From NCBI GenBank assembly GCA_964502175.1, contig CAZCVE010000001.1, positions 124,001 to 188,000 of the forward strand: DNA of 64,000 nt, in the 5' to 3' direction. Positions 7,771 to 17,139 of the stretch are shown here, piece after piece. The notes below the pieces were generated by a model. The model had not been told where the DNA came from, made no database searches, and worked only from the letters and a program-made list of their open reading frames with translations. How positions within the stretch are numbered: the first letter of the stretch is position 1; every line of letters starts with the position of its first letter. The position numbers and the translations under genes are program-made. Source of the stretch: JAFLCL01 sp964502175 (GTDB lineage Bacteria; Myxococcota_A; Polyangia; Polyangiales; Sandaracinaceae).

Positions 7771-9447
7771 TCAGGAGCCGTCGCGCACGTGGTGGATGAC
7801 GAAGCGCTCGAGCGGATCGGTGCGGAGGGACCACGGCAGGCCGAGCCAGCTCACGTAGAGGCCCTCGCGATCCACGACGGTGCGCACGAGATCGAGCGGC
7901 CCCGCCTCGACGTCGATGATGCGGGCCGGCTCGAGACGGGCGCGGTCCTCGTCCGTGATCCGCTGCGCGTGGAGGCCGAGCGGCTCGACGAGCAGGTCGC
8001 CGACGGCCAGCACCGTGTGGCCCGGGACGTACGTCTCGAAGCCCGCGGCGCGGGCGTGCTCCTGCCATCCCCAGTGCCCCACGGTGTACACGCGACCGGT
8101 GGGCGAGAGCGCCCTGCTCTGATCGTAGAGTCGCGGTGCACGGTCCGCGTACACACCCGCGATGCGGTGATCGGCGATCGCCGCGCCGACGCCGACCGCC
8201 ACGGCGAGCGCGAGCGCACCGTGACGGGCGCGGGGCAGCGCGAGCACGTCCGCGCGCGCGAGGAGGAGCCACGCGGGCACGAGCACGAGCAACACGTGAC
8301 GAGCCGCGAGGAACGGCGTGAGGCCGATCGCAGCGAAGGCGCCGAGCGCGAGCCAGAGCGCAAGGCGTCGATCGACGTCGTCGCCTCCGCGGGCGCGCGA
8401 CCACGCGATCGCGAGCATGCCGACACCGAGCGAGAGATCGATCACACGGAGTACGGAGTGAGCGATCGGCTCGTTCGCGAGCGCGTCGAGATGGTTCGCA
8501 CGAGCGACCACGGGGACCAGCGTTCGAGCGACGACCAGGAGGACCACCGCGACGGTGATCGCAGTCATCGCGAGGCGTCGATCGCCGAGGCGCGCGAGGT
8601 GCGCTGGCAGGAAAACGAGGAGCGCAGGCGCGATCCCTCCGAGGACGATCACGAAGAGGCCGCTGCGGCCCAGGCCGATGCCTGCGTTCTCGAGAATCGA
8701 ACGCTGCGTGGTCGGTCCGACCACGTCGAGAGCTCGCGACAGGAACGCGATCTCGCCCACCTCCTCGAGGCTCGCGAGCGCCCACAGCGCCAGCGCGCCG
8801 ATGGGGATGGCCAGCGAGAGCACGAGCACCGACGCCGAGATCGATCGTGCGCGCCACGCGCGTCCTGCTTCGATCACGAGCGCGACGAGCAGCACGATCG
8901 AGCCGAGCTTCACGAGCAGCGCGAGCGCCAGCGCTGCGCCTGCGGCGACGAACGCCGATGGCCTCGGGGCGTGATCCAGCGCGACGAAGAACGCGAGCCA
9001 CGCGCAGAGCAGCGGGACGTCGAGCATCACGTTCTGCTCGGCGAGGAACGCAGGGCTCACGATCACGAGCGCCGTGATGACCAGCGGCTGGACCTCGTCG
9101 TCGGGCCGCGGCGCGTGTCGCTTCGCGAGCGCGTGCGTCAGGAGGATCGCGATCGCCGTGAAGACGGACGTGAGGAGGTGGAGCGCGATCGAGGAGTCGC
9201 CGAAGCCCGCGATCACGAGCGCCTGCAGCGCCGGCACCAGCGGCGCGTGGTTGCCGACACGATGGAACGGGAGCGGGGCCGCGCCTTCCCAGAAGACGAG
9301 GCCCGACGTCGGTCGATCGGGGTGCGCCGCGATCCAGCGCGCCTGCTCGAGATAGAAGGTGTCGTCGACGTGGTAGGGCTTGCCGACGTTCAGCGCCGTC
9401 GCGAGCAGCCAGAGCGCGACGAGGATCGCGCTCTCGCGACGGGACAC
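7771..9447 (-). CDS. GT39/ArnT-like integral membrane glycosyltransferase
   Basis: A 558-aa polytopic membrane protein of the GT-C type (PMT/ArnT/GT83-like). The first periplasmic loop carries the acidic pair D28-D29 in Y-H-V-D-D-T-F-Y-L, the usual catalytic/metal position of these lipid-linked-sugar transferases. About ten hydrophobic segments follow, and then a soluble C-terminal part from about residue 440. The start is a GTG four bases after the stop of the flippase-phosphatase fusion, so the two are co-transcribed. It presumably moves a sugar from a polyprenyl-phosphate donor onto an envelope acceptor in the periplasm. Donor and acceptor are not deducible. Confidence 0.8.
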   Translation of the reverse strand: MSRRESAILVALWLLATALNVGKPYHVDDTFYLEQARWIAAHPDRPTSGLVFWEGAAPLPFHRVGNHAPLVPALQALVIAGFGDSSIALHLLTSVFTAIAILLTHALAKRHAPRPDDEVQPLVITALVIVSPAFLAEQNVMLDVPLLCAWLAFFVALDHAPRPSAFVAAGAALALALLVKLGSIVLLVALVIEAGRAWRARSISASVLVLSLAIPIGALALWALASLEEVGEIAFLSRALDVVGPTTQRSILENAGIGLGRSGLFVIVLGGIAPALLVFLPAHLARLGDRRLAMTAITVAVVLLVVARTLVPVVARANHLDALANEPIAHSVLRVIDLSLGVGMLAIAWSRARGGDDVDRRLALWLALGAFAAIGLTPFLAARHVLLVLVPAWLLLARADVLALPRARHGALALAVAVGVGAAIADHRIAGVYADRAPRLYDQSRALSPTGRVYTVGHWGWQEHARAAGFETYVPGHTVLAVGDLLVEPLGLHAQRITDEDRARLEPARIIDVEAGPLDLVRTVVDREGLYVSWLGLPWSLRTDPLERFVIHHVRDGS

Positions 9448-9451
9448 GTGA

Positions 9452-12400
9452 TCACTCGGGGCGGATGCCGCGGCGCTCGCACATCTCGCCGGTGAGGTAG
9501 CCGAGCGCGCAGCCCTGCCTGATCTGCGCTTCGTCGAGCTCGACCGCTTGGCCCTCGACCGCGCCCTCCACCGCCGAGACGCTCGCGGCCGACAGCGAGG
9601 CCTGACCGTGCTCGAGCAGATCCGCGTCGGTGGCCGCGAGGTTCGTCTGCTCGCCCGGATCGAGATCGACGCGGAAGAGCTCGGCCGTCGGGAGACGTCG
9701 CGGGTTGCCCTCGTTCGCGGTGATGAGCTTGATCTCGTCGGTGCCGCGGCGCTGACGCACGGCGCGGAGGACGTTCCCCTCGTGGCTCTCTTCGGCGAAG
9801 AGGCGATCCGATCCCTGGAAGAGATCGCCGCCCTGGACGCCGCCGGGCACCTCGATGCCGCTCTCGCGGAGCAGCGTCGGCATGATGTCGATCGACTGCA
9901 CCCAGTGGCGCACGACGGTGCCTCCGCGACGGCTCGCGGGGAGCTTCACGAAGAGCGGCACGTGCACCTGCTCGTCGTAGAGCGTGGTGCCGTGGAAGAA
10001 GCCGCCGTGCTCGCAGAACTCTTCGCCGTGATCGGCGGTGACGACGATGGTGAGGTCGTCGTAGAGGCCGCGGCGCTGGAGCTCGGCGACGAGCGCGCCG
10101 AAGTGCTCGTCCCAGTAGGTGATCTCGCCGTCGTAGAGCTCGGTGAGGTGCTCGGCCTCGTCGGGCGTGGGGTTCGGGTGGGCGGCGCGGCTGTACGCCT
10201 CTCCGTTGTACGGGTGCGCGTAGTACGGGTCGTGCGGGTCCATGTAGCCCACGAACATCATCCACGGACGATCGGCGGGCGCGCGATCGATCGAGCCGAG
10301 GAGCTCGCGGTTCACGACGGTCGCATCTTGGTACGCGGCGCCGGGCTGCACGCCGAAGGTGCGATCGCGGATCGTCTCGATGCGCTGACGAAGGAACTGC
10401 ACGAGCAGGAGCTTCGCGGCCGAGTCGTCGGCGCCGAGCACGAAGTCGGGCGAGAGGTAGTGGTACGCGTCGAAGCCCTGATCGAAGTTGTAGTAGGGCC
10501 CGATGTTGTAGTTCGTGACCACGCCCTCGGTGTGGAAGCCGGCGCCGCGGTAGCTCTCGGCGAGCGTGGTGAGCTCACTCGGGAGCGCGTCGGTCTTCGC
10601 CATCACCGCGTGACTCGAGGGGTAACGGCCCGACATGATCGAGGCGAAGCTCGGACGGGTCCAGCTCGCGTTGGCGAACGCCTGATCGAAGCGGATCGCG
10701 TCGCGTGAGAAGGCGTCGAGGTTCGGCGTGCTGCCGGTCTGGTAGCCGTACGCGGGCAGGTGATCGGCGCGCAGCGTGTCGACGACGATCACGAGCACGT
10801 TGCCCGACCCCTCGGGCGCACGCGCCGTGACCTCGGGCAGCGCGGCGCGCGCGGGCGCGCCGATCGAGAGCGTCACGGGGATGAGCACGCCGACGACGGC
10901 GGTCGCGAAGAGCGGCGTGCCCCACGGCTTCAGCAGCCACGCCATCGCGCGCTGCGAGGTGACGAGGCGCAGCGTCTGCCAGAGGGCGAGGAAGAGCACC
11001 GTCGCGGCGAGCGCACACGCGAGCGCGACGCCGAGACCGCGCACGCTCATCAGCGCGAGCTCCTCGTGGAACACGTCGCGGCGGATGCGGAAGAGGCCGA
11101 TGCCGAAGCCCGCGCCGGCGACGAGCAGGCCGCTGATCGCGCCGAACGCGGACGACTCTTCCGCAGCCTCGAGCTTGAGGAAGCGCTTGGCCCACGCGAA
11201 GAACGCGCCCGCGCAGGTGCCTGCGATGGCGAAGAAGAGCGTGTAGGCGATCGCGCCGTACGCGAGGACCCACGCGTCGGTGCGCCCACCGGACACGACG
11301 AGGCTGCCCTCGACGAGGCCGAGGATTAGGCCTGCGATCATGCCGCTGCCGAGGCCGAGCTGCGCGCCTCGCGCGATGCGCGGGAGCTTCTCGGGGGCCA
11401 CGTCGGGGATCGCGTCGTGGATCGACTTCTCGCGCTCGGCGTCGTCGACGACGATGGTCGGCACGTAGCCCGCACGACGCGCGAGGAAGATCGGCGCGCC
11501 CGTGATCGAGACCATCATCTCGACCGCGAAGCCGAGGCTGGGGATGAGGACCGCGATCGCCATCGGCACGCCGATCGCGGGGCTCGTGTAGAGCGCGACG
11601 GCCGCGGCCTCGCGCAGGCCGATGCCGTTGATCGAGGTGGGGATCATCGTCGCGATGATCTGGAGCGAGCTCCCGAAGAAGACCTCGCCCGCGCCGAGCT
11701 GGATCGCGCCGAGAGCCTGCGCGACGCACACGTAGAGGAGCATGTGGCAGGTGTGCGTGCCGATCGCGAGCGCGAGCGCCTGGAAGACGAGCGAGCTCTT
11801 GCCTTCATACGCGCTGAGCGCGTCGATGAGCGTCTGCACGCGGAGGCGCGCCTTGGTGGGCAAGCGCTTCGCGACGGCGCCGAAGGCCTTGGGGCGCGCG
11901 AGGAACGCGATGCCGCACGCCATGATCACGGCGAACACGGCGTTGATCGCGAGCACGCCTTCGATGCCGATGAAGCGCATGCCGAAGAAGCTGCCGACCA
12001 TGACGACGGCGCCGAACGCGAGCTGACCGACGATCATCTCGACGGCGATCGTCGCCGTGGCGCGCGCGTACTTCTTGGTGTGCTGGCCGACGTCGTAGAT
12101 GCGCCAGCCGCCGTAGCCGAGGTGGCCGCCGGGCGTGACGGCGCCGAAGAAGCGCGCGATGAGCAGCGAGCCGATCAGGAAGCGCACGTCGGGACGGATG
12201 CCTTGTCCCGCGAGGAGGCGCTGCCAGCGGCCGAGGTTGAAGACCACCTGAAGGAGGTGCACGCCGAGCGCGAGGCCGACCCACTCCCAGCGCATCGTCG
12301 CGAGCGCAGCCGCGAGGCCTTCACCGCCGCGGCTCACCACCATCGAGTAGATGTAGGCGACGAGCGCGACGGAGAGCAGCGCCTTGATCGCGAAGAAGAT

Positions 12401-12556
12401 CCACTGGCGACGGTTCGGCGCAGACGGAGCGTTCACCGCGTTGGCAGAGGGCGCGCTCGCGACCGCGGAGCTCGAGGTGGGAGCTTCACGATCGACCGTC
12501 TTGGTGGCGGCGTTGTCGGTCGTCGTCATCGGGAGGGTCAGCGTGGAGGGCGGCAT
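9452..12556 (-). CDS. LPG-synthase-type membrane domain fused to sulfatase/phosphatase-superfamily domain
   Basis: About 1,034 aa. Residues 50-370 form a polytopic domain like the flippase half of MprF/AglD (UPF0104/LPG_synthase_TM), with the typical G-G-H-L-G-Y-G-G and S-I-N-G-I-G-L-R-E-A-A motifs. A second membrane block (residues ~390-570) links to an alkaline-phosphatase-superfamily domain (about 583-1000): metal site V-V-D-T-L-R-A-D-H near its start, nucleophile region W-T-R-P-S-F-A-S-I-M-S-G-R and T-A-D-H-G-E-E near residue 842. The position normally filled by the formylglycine Cys is Thr (T-R-P-S), as in phosphotransferases such as LtaS rather than true sulfatases. Predicted to modify a lipid headgroup or glycan outside the membrane. 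The start is uncertain: ATG at 12556 or 12529, or TTG at 12601; none has a clear ribosome binding site. Confidence 0.85.
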   Translation of the reverse strand: MPPSTLTLPMTTTDNAATKTVDREAPTSSSAVASAPSANAVNAPSAPNRRQWIFFAIKALLSVALVAYIYSMVVSRGGEGLAAALATMRWEWVGLALGVHLLQVVFNLGRWQRLLAGQGIRPDVRFLIGSLLIARFFGAVTPGGHLGYGGWRIYDVGQHTKKYARATATIAVEMIVGQLAFGAVVMVGSFFGMRFIGIEGVLAINAVFAVIMACGIAFLARPKAFGAVAKRLPTKARLRVQTLIDALSAYEGKSSLVFQALALAIGTHTCHMLLYVCVAQALGAIQLGAGEVFFGSSLQIIATMIPTSINGIGLREAAAVALYTSPAIGVPMAIAVLIPSLGFAVEMMVSITGAPIFLARRAGYVPTIVVDDAEREKSIHDAIPDVAPEKLPRIARGAQLGLGSGMIAGLILGLVEGSLVVSGGRTDAWVLAYGAIAYTLFFAIAGTCAGAFFAWAKRFLKLEAAEESSAFGAISGLLVAGAGFGIGLFRIRRDVFHEELALMSVRGLGVALACALAATVLFLALWQTLRLVTSQRAMAWLLKPWGTPLFATAVVGVLIPVTLSIGAPARAALPEVTARAPEGSGNVLVIVVDTLRADHLPAYGYQTGSTPNLDAFSRDAIRFDQAFANASWTRPSFASIMSGRYPSSHAVMAKTDALPSELTTLAESYRGAGFHTEGVVTNYNIGPYYNFDQGFDAYHYLSPDFVLGADDSAAKLLLVQFLRQRIETIRDRTFGVQPGAAYQDATVVNRELLGSIDRAPADRPWMMFVGYMDPHDPYYAHPYNGEAYSRAAHPNPTPDEAEHLTELYDGEITYWDEHFGALVAELQRRGLYDDLTIVVTADHGEEFCEHGGFFHGTTLYDEQVHVPLFVKLPASRRGGTVVRHWVQSIDIMPTLLRESGIEVPGGVQGGDLFQGSDRLFAEESHEGNVLRAVRQRRGTDEIKLITANEGNPRRLPTAELFRVDLDPGEQTNLAATDADLLEHGQASLSAASVSAVEGAVEGQAVELDEAQIRQGCALGYLTGEMCERRGIRPE

Positions 12557-12708
12557 GGATGGCACGAGGCCATAGAGAACGCACGGCCCTACCGTCAACA
12601 AAACGGCCAGCGGCGGGCGCGAACGCCTACCACCGGCCGTGATGTTCCCAGGTGCTGTCCGTGGAGCGATCCGACGTGCGGATCGCCCACGTTTTCAAGG
12701 CAACTGGC

Positions 12709-14379
12709 TCAGGGCGTCATGGGCGCGCGGCACGTGGCGGGCATGCCGCCGAAGCCGCCTTGGCAGGTGTACGGAGCCGCGCACGCGTTGCCTTCGCAGC
12801 ATCGCTGATCGAGACCGCCGCACACCTCGCAGAGATCGCTGCCGCCGAAGCCGCCGTCGCACACGCTCCACGGCGCGGTGCAGTCGACGCCGCTGCCGCA
12901 GCAGGCCTCGCCGATCGCGCCGCAGCTGCCCGAGCACTCGCCGCGTCCACCCGCGCCCGCCATACACGTGCCCGAGCCGCCGCCGCCGCAGCTCTCGCCG
13001 GGCGCGACGCAGTCACCCTCGGTGCAGCACGCGCCGCCGCCGCAGGTGTTGCCTTCGCAGCACGGCTCACCCGCCGAGCCGCACGCGTCGCAGTTGCCGC
13101 CGTCGCAGATGACGTCCGCCGCGGTGCAGTAGGAGGCGCCGCCCGCGCCGCCGAAGCCGCAGCAGCTGTCGCCCTCGCCGCCGCAGGTGAAGCCCGTGCT
13201 CGTGCACGCGCCGTCCATGCACGTGAGCATGAAGCCGCCGCCGCCACACGAGCCGCCGCTCGCGACGCACGCGCCGCGAATGCAGCAGCCGCCGGCACTG
13301 CACGAGCCATCGCCGCAGCAGACCTGACCCGCGCCACCGCACGCGACCGTGGTACCGCCGCTGCAGACCATGCCCGCGCCGCTGCTCTCGCCGGACGCGA
13401 GACACGAGCCGCCCGCGCAGCAGCCGCCGCCCGCGCACGTGGTGCCACCACAGCACGCCTCGCCGGGCACTCCGCACACCGAGCAAGAGCCCGCCATGCA
13501 CGTCGCGGTGCCGCCGCCGCACATCGTTCCTTCGTTCACGCAGCGGTCGGTCGCTCCGTCGCAGCAGCCGCTGCCATCGCAGGTGTCGCCCGCGCAGCAG
13601 GGCTCGCCGGGGCCACCGCACGCGGCGCACACCGCGGCGCCGCCGCCGGGGCCGCCGCCCGTGCACGCGAAGCCAGAGTCGCAGCTCGCGCCGCCGCAGC
13701 ACGGCTGACCGGGGCCGCCGCACGCTCGACAGGTACCCATACCGCAGACCGTCGAGGCCGCCGTGCACGTGCCGCCCGCGCAGCATGGATCGCCCACGCC
13801 ACCACACGCGCCGCACGCGCCGTCCATGCAAGTGCCGCCGACCGGGCACGTCGATCCCGCGCCCGTGCACGTGCTCGCGACGCAGCATCCCGTGCCGCAG
13901 TCGTTGCGCGCGCAGCACGCCTCGCCGGCGTCGCCGCACGGCACGCAGACGTTGGCGCCGTTGCAGAGCCCGTCTGCGCACACGTCGCCGTCGCAGCACG
14001 CCTCACCGGGACCGCCGCACGCGACGCACGTGCCGCCTGCGCACGTTCCACCCGACGCGCACGTTCCGTCCGTGCAGCAGGCCGTGCCGAGCGCGCCGCA
14101 GGTCATCACGAAGGCGTCGTCGGCCGGCGGGACGGGCGCGTCCTCGCCGGGCGGGGTGAACGCATCGAGATCGGCGTCCGCGCCTGGCTCGATGAACGCA
14201 TCCACGCGCGGAGGCGAGCCCGTGTCTCGGTCCGTGACCGTGAAGGCGTCGATGCCGCCTCCGCCGCCCGTGTCGTCCGTAGGCACCGTGCCGCCGTCGC
14301 AGGCTGCCAGTGCGAGACACCCGAGCGTGCCGATCGCGATCATCCACTTCGAAAAAAAGAAGCTTCGTCCGTGCGTCAT
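12709..14379 (-). CDS. Cys-rich repeat lipoprotein
   Basis: A 556-aa lipoprotein with lipobox L-A-L-A-A-C at residues 22-27 and a strong ribosome binding site (GAGGAGG, 5 bases before the ATG at 14379). A Gly/Asp/Ala/Pro-rich linker follows to about residue 90. The rest consists of about twelve tandem units of roughly 25-45 aa with the pattern C-G-x-x-G-x-x-C-C-x-x-x-x-C, many with extra Cys pairs, suggesting a chain of small disulfide-bonded knots. No enzyme domain is evident. Such proteins are common in myxobacteria and are probably surface structural or adhesive proteins. An apparent N-terminal extension of the open frame to 15432 is an antisense shadow of the next gene. Confidence 0.9.
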   Translation of the reverse strand: MTHGRSFFFSKWMIAIGTLGCLALAACDGGTVPTDDTGGGGGIDAFTVTDRDTGSPPRVDAFIEPGADADLDAFTPPGEDAPVPPADDAFVMTCGALGTACCTDGTCASGGTCAGGTCVACGGPGEACCDGDVCADGLCNGANVCVPCGDAGEACCARNDCGTGCCVASTCTGAGSTCPVGGTCMDGACGACGGVGDPCCAGGTCTAASTVCGMGTCRACGGPGQPCCGGASCDSGFACTGGGPGGGAAVCAACGGPGEPCCAGDTCDGSGCCDGATDRCVNEGTMCGGGTATCMAGSCSVCGVPGEACCGGTTCAGGGCCAGGSCLASGESSGAGMVCSGGTTVACGGAGQVCCGDGSCSAGGCCIRGACVASGGSCGGGGFMLTCMDGACTSTGFTCGGEGDSCCGFGGAGGASYCTAADVICDGGNCDACGSAGEPCCEGNTCGGGACCTEGDCVAPGESCGGGGSGTCMAGAGGRGECSGSCGAIGEACCGSGVDCTAPWSVCDGGFGGSDLCEVCGGLDQRCCEGNACAAPYTCQGGFGGMPATCRAPMTP

Positions 14380-14466
14380 GTGCCCTCCTCGACGAGGGAG
14401 ATCGTATGCGAAGTCGGCCTCCAACGGACCAGGCACGTCCCGAGCAGGATCCGCTACCTTCGGCAC

Positions 14467-16170
14467 GTGCAGCAGCGTCTCCTCGTCGTCGCGATCGGGA
14501 TCTGCGCGATCGTGCTCGCGCTGCTCGGCGCGCATCGCCTGTGGGAGCGCTCCGGCGCGCCCTCGACGGAGCTCGAGACTGCCCTTTCTGCGCCCGCCGC
14601 TGGCCTGTCTGGAATCGAGCTTCCGTCGGGTCTCACCGATGGCTCGCCGGTGAGCGCGATCGACGGCTTCCTCGTCGCGACCGCGACGGAGAGCACTGGC
14701 GCGCCCAGCAGCGCTCGTGTCCCCACCACGCTCGGCGAGCCGTGGAGCGCGACCTTCGCAGACGACCTCTGCGATGGCCGCGAGAGCGCATGGGTGGGCC
14801 TCGAGTCCGCGATCGCCGCGGCCGACGCGAGCAGGATCGACGCTTCGCTCGCGGCGCGCATCGCCGACGCTGCGGGACACGGCTGCATGGTGCGAGAGAG
14901 CACGCGAGCCTGCGCGTTCGCGAGCTCCGCGATCGCCGCGAACGGAGCGAGCGCGCTGCTCGGATGGCACCTCCTCGCGCACTGCGGGGACGAGACGGCG
15001 CTGCCGCTGCTCGATCGCGTCGACGCGCCGGCGAGCGCGATCCTCCGCTTCGTGATCGAGCGCGAGGCGTTCGAGCACCGTGCGGTGCGGCTGCCCGCGT
15101 ACCTCCTCCAGAGCGTGACGAGCGCGCTCGCCGCGACGGGCCCCGAGCGCGAGCAGTTTCCCTTCCACGCGCTGGCCGCGGCGCTCGGTCACTACGACGA
15201 CCCGAGCGCGACGCACGCGCTCGTCGCGATGTACGAGGTCGCGCCCGGCTACACCCGCGAGGCGATCGGCATCGCGATCCGCTTCGCGGACGACGATCGC
15301 TCGCGCGCGATCCACCACGAGTCGTGCGCGACCGTGCCTGCCGGCAGCGTGATCCATGCGTGCAACGACGGCTCGCTCGCGTCGCGCGTGGGCAGCTACG
15401 AGCTCGACGTTCACCTCGAGCTCGCGCGTCACCCGGAGCTACGCGAGGAGATGCTCGCGGCGCTCGAGGGCTGCTCGCGCGGGAGCGATCCGCTGGCAGG
15501 CATGTTCTGCTTTCGTCGCCTCGCCGAGCTCGATCGGCCGCGCGCCGCGTCGGTCGCGCAGTCGCGCATCACGAGCGGGAACGTGCCGCTCCTGGGCCTG
15601 CCTGCGGTCGGCGATCCGCCGCCCTACGTGAGCGCGGTGGAGCTCGACGTGCGCCGCTTCCCGACCGATGGCTCGCTCACCGCCGCGCTCGCGGCGTGTG
15701 GCGTGCGTGCGACGACGGTGCGCGACGGCGAGCACCCGGTCAGCATCCTCGACGCGCTCGCTGCGCGAGATCGTGCGCTCGCGCTGGATCCGGAGAGCGG
15801 CACGTTCCCCACGCCTCACGACGTGCTGCTGCGTCAGCTGACGCGGCTCGTCGCGCCCGCGCTCGACGAGGTGGTGTTCGAGCAGATCGCGCCCGACGAG
15901 TCGCAGATGGCCGTGGGTCGCTACACGCTCCGCGCGTTCGTCCAAGGGCGCGTGCTCGAGACGTACGCGCGCAACTACGGCGACTTCTACGACGTCGAGG
16001 CGGTCGTCGGTCTCGTGAACACGCTGCTCGCGCGGCGCGGCGCGCTCGATCGCTGTCGGATCTCGGAGGAGACGCAGCTCACGGCGATCGTGTGCGCGAG
16101 CCTCCCGCAGTTCGCGGCGCTCGAGAGCGCGCAGCTGATCAGCCCGCCGATCGCGGCGGCGATGGAGTAG
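14467..16170 (+). CDS. Membrane-anchored protein of unknown function, 567 aa
   Basis: I recognise no family. The chosen start is GTG at 14467, which places one hydrophobic segment (L-L-V-V-A-I-G-I-C-A-I-V-L) directly at the N-terminus as a membrane anchor or uncleaved signal. The remaining ~530 residues are Ala-rich and helical, with a few scattered Cys (for example D-L-C-D-G, G-C-M-V-R, A-H-C-G-D and E-G-C-S), and read like a HEAT-type repeat array (recurrent short helices with L-A-A-A patterns), probably periplasmic. It is divergent from the Cys-rich lipoprotein (87 bases apart) and converges with the alpha/beta hydrolase gene, 3 bases away. The long open frame preceding it (from 12652) is antisense to the Cys-rich gene and not real. 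Confidence 0.7.
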   Translation: MQQRLLVVAIGICAIVLALLGAHRLWERSGAPSTELETALSAPAAGLSGIELPSGLTDGSPVSAIDGFLVATATESTGAPSSARVPTTLGEPWSATFADDLCDGRESAWVGLESAIAAADASRIDASLAARIADAAGHGCMVRESTRACAFASSAIAANGASALLGWHLLAHCGDETALPLLDRVDAPASAILRFVIEREAFEHRAVRLPAYLLQSVTSALAATGPEREQFPFHALAAALGHYDDPSATHALVAMYEVAPGYTREAIGIAIRFADDDRSRAIHHESCATVPAGSVIHACNDGSLASRVGSYELDVHLELARHPELREEMLAALEGCSRGSDPLAGMFCFRRLAELDRPRAASVAQSRITSGNVPLLGLPAVGDPPPYVSAVELDVRRFPTDGSLTAALAACGVRATTVRDGEHPVSILDALAARDRALALDPESGTFPTPHDVLLRQLTRLVAPALDEVVFEQIAPDESQMAVGRYTLRAFVQGRVLETYARNYGDFYDVEAVVGLVNTLLARRGALDRCRISEETQLTAIVCASLPQFAALESAQLISPPIAAAME

Positions 16171-16173
16171 CCA

Positions 16174-17139
16174 TCACTCGTCCCGCTCGATCGCGGCGAG
16201 CCCTGCGCCGCTCACGAGGTCCGCTGCGCTCGGAGGAGGCTCGCCACGCGCGATGCGTGGACCGAGGTCGTCGAGCACCGGGGCGAGCAGCGACTCGTGA
16301 TCGCCTTCCGCGACGATCACGCGCACCGCGGCGTTCCCGGCGGCCACCGCGCGGTAGGCCTCCGCCGCGAACGTGTTGGCCATCTCGGAGCCCTCGATCA
16401 CGTACGTCGGTGAGGTGATCCCCGAGGTGAAGTGGATCGGCGCGCGGATCCATCGGGCCCGCGGATCGCGCAGCTCGTATGGCGGTCGCTCGAACCAATC
16501 GGGCGAGCCCGCCAGGTCGATCGGATCGGAGAGCGGACCGAACGCGTAGAACGACGTCGCGGGCGCGCCGAGCTCGGCGAGCTGGATGACCGTCGTCGCG
16601 CCGATCGAGTGACCGATGATCACCACCCGCGCGGGATCGACGCCAGGCATGCGCGAGAGGTGAGCGAGCGCTGCGCGGGCGTCTTCGACCTCGTCGAGCG
16701 ACAGCTGCAGATCGCCGGGCGCATCGTGCTCACCGCGCATGCACGGCGCGAGCACCACCAGACCCGCATCGGCGAGTCGACGCGCGGGCGCGCCCGGGTC
16801 GACGTCGCCGATCAGACTGAAGCCTCCGTGCAGGTAGAGCACGGCCGCGCTCGGAGCCTCGGGCACGGCGTGCGTCGCATACGCGCAGGTCTCACCCAGC
16901 GGCGCGTCGTAGCGGACGACGTCGAACACGCCTTCGGGATCGAGCGGCAGCGGCTCGCCCGCGGGCTCGAGGTCGAGGAGCGGCCGATCCGCGTAAGACG
17001 CGCGCGCTGACGCGAGATCGAGGGCGACCTCACAGTGCCCCTCGGGACACGCGTGCGGACCCCGCCACGGACGCGCGGGGGCGTGCATGCACGCGAGCGT
17101 CGCCGTCCAGTCGTCGCTGACGTGGCCGCCGATCATCAT
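16174..17139 (-). CDS. Alpha/beta hydrolase
   Basis: A 321-aa alpha/beta-hydrolase fold protein. The oxyanion-hole loop is L-Y-L-H-G-G-F, the nucleophile elbow G-H-S-I-G-A (catalytic Ser), and the late catalytic His lies in G-D-H-E-S-L-L; the acid is probably the Asp near S-D-P-I-D-L. It resembles the dienelactone hydrolase/acyl-esterase group. The ATG at 17139 is favoured because it overlaps the TGA stop of the preceding small membrane protein (ATGA); a GTG at 17145 is also possible. No signal peptide is evident, so probably cytoplasmic. The substrate is unknown. Confidence 0.85.
   Translation of the reverse strand: MMIGGHVSDDWTATLACMHAPARPWRGPHACPEGHCEVALDLASARASYADRPLLDLEPAGEPLPLDPEGVFDVVRYDAPLGETCAYATHAVPEAPSAAVLYLHGGFSLIGDVDPGAPARRLADAGLVVLAPCMRGEHDAPGDLQLSLDEVEDARAALAHLSRMPGVDPARVVIIGHSIGATTVIQLAELGAPATSFYAFGPLSDPIDLAGSPDWFERPPYELRDPRARWIRAPIHFTSGITSPTYVIEGSEMANTFAAEAYRAVAAGNAAVRVIVAEGDHESLLAPVLDDLGPRIARGEPPPSAADLVSGAGLAAIERDE

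Noticed and set aside
10650..10670. Formylglycine sulfatase active site in the fusion protein
   Set aside because: The nucleophile position is Thr (T-R-P-S), not Cys or Ser, so a classical sulfatase is unlikely.
12652..14460. Long plus-strand open frame antisense to the Cys-rich gene
   Set aside because: It is an Ala/Arg-rich shadow with no start context; the real gene begins at GTG 14467.
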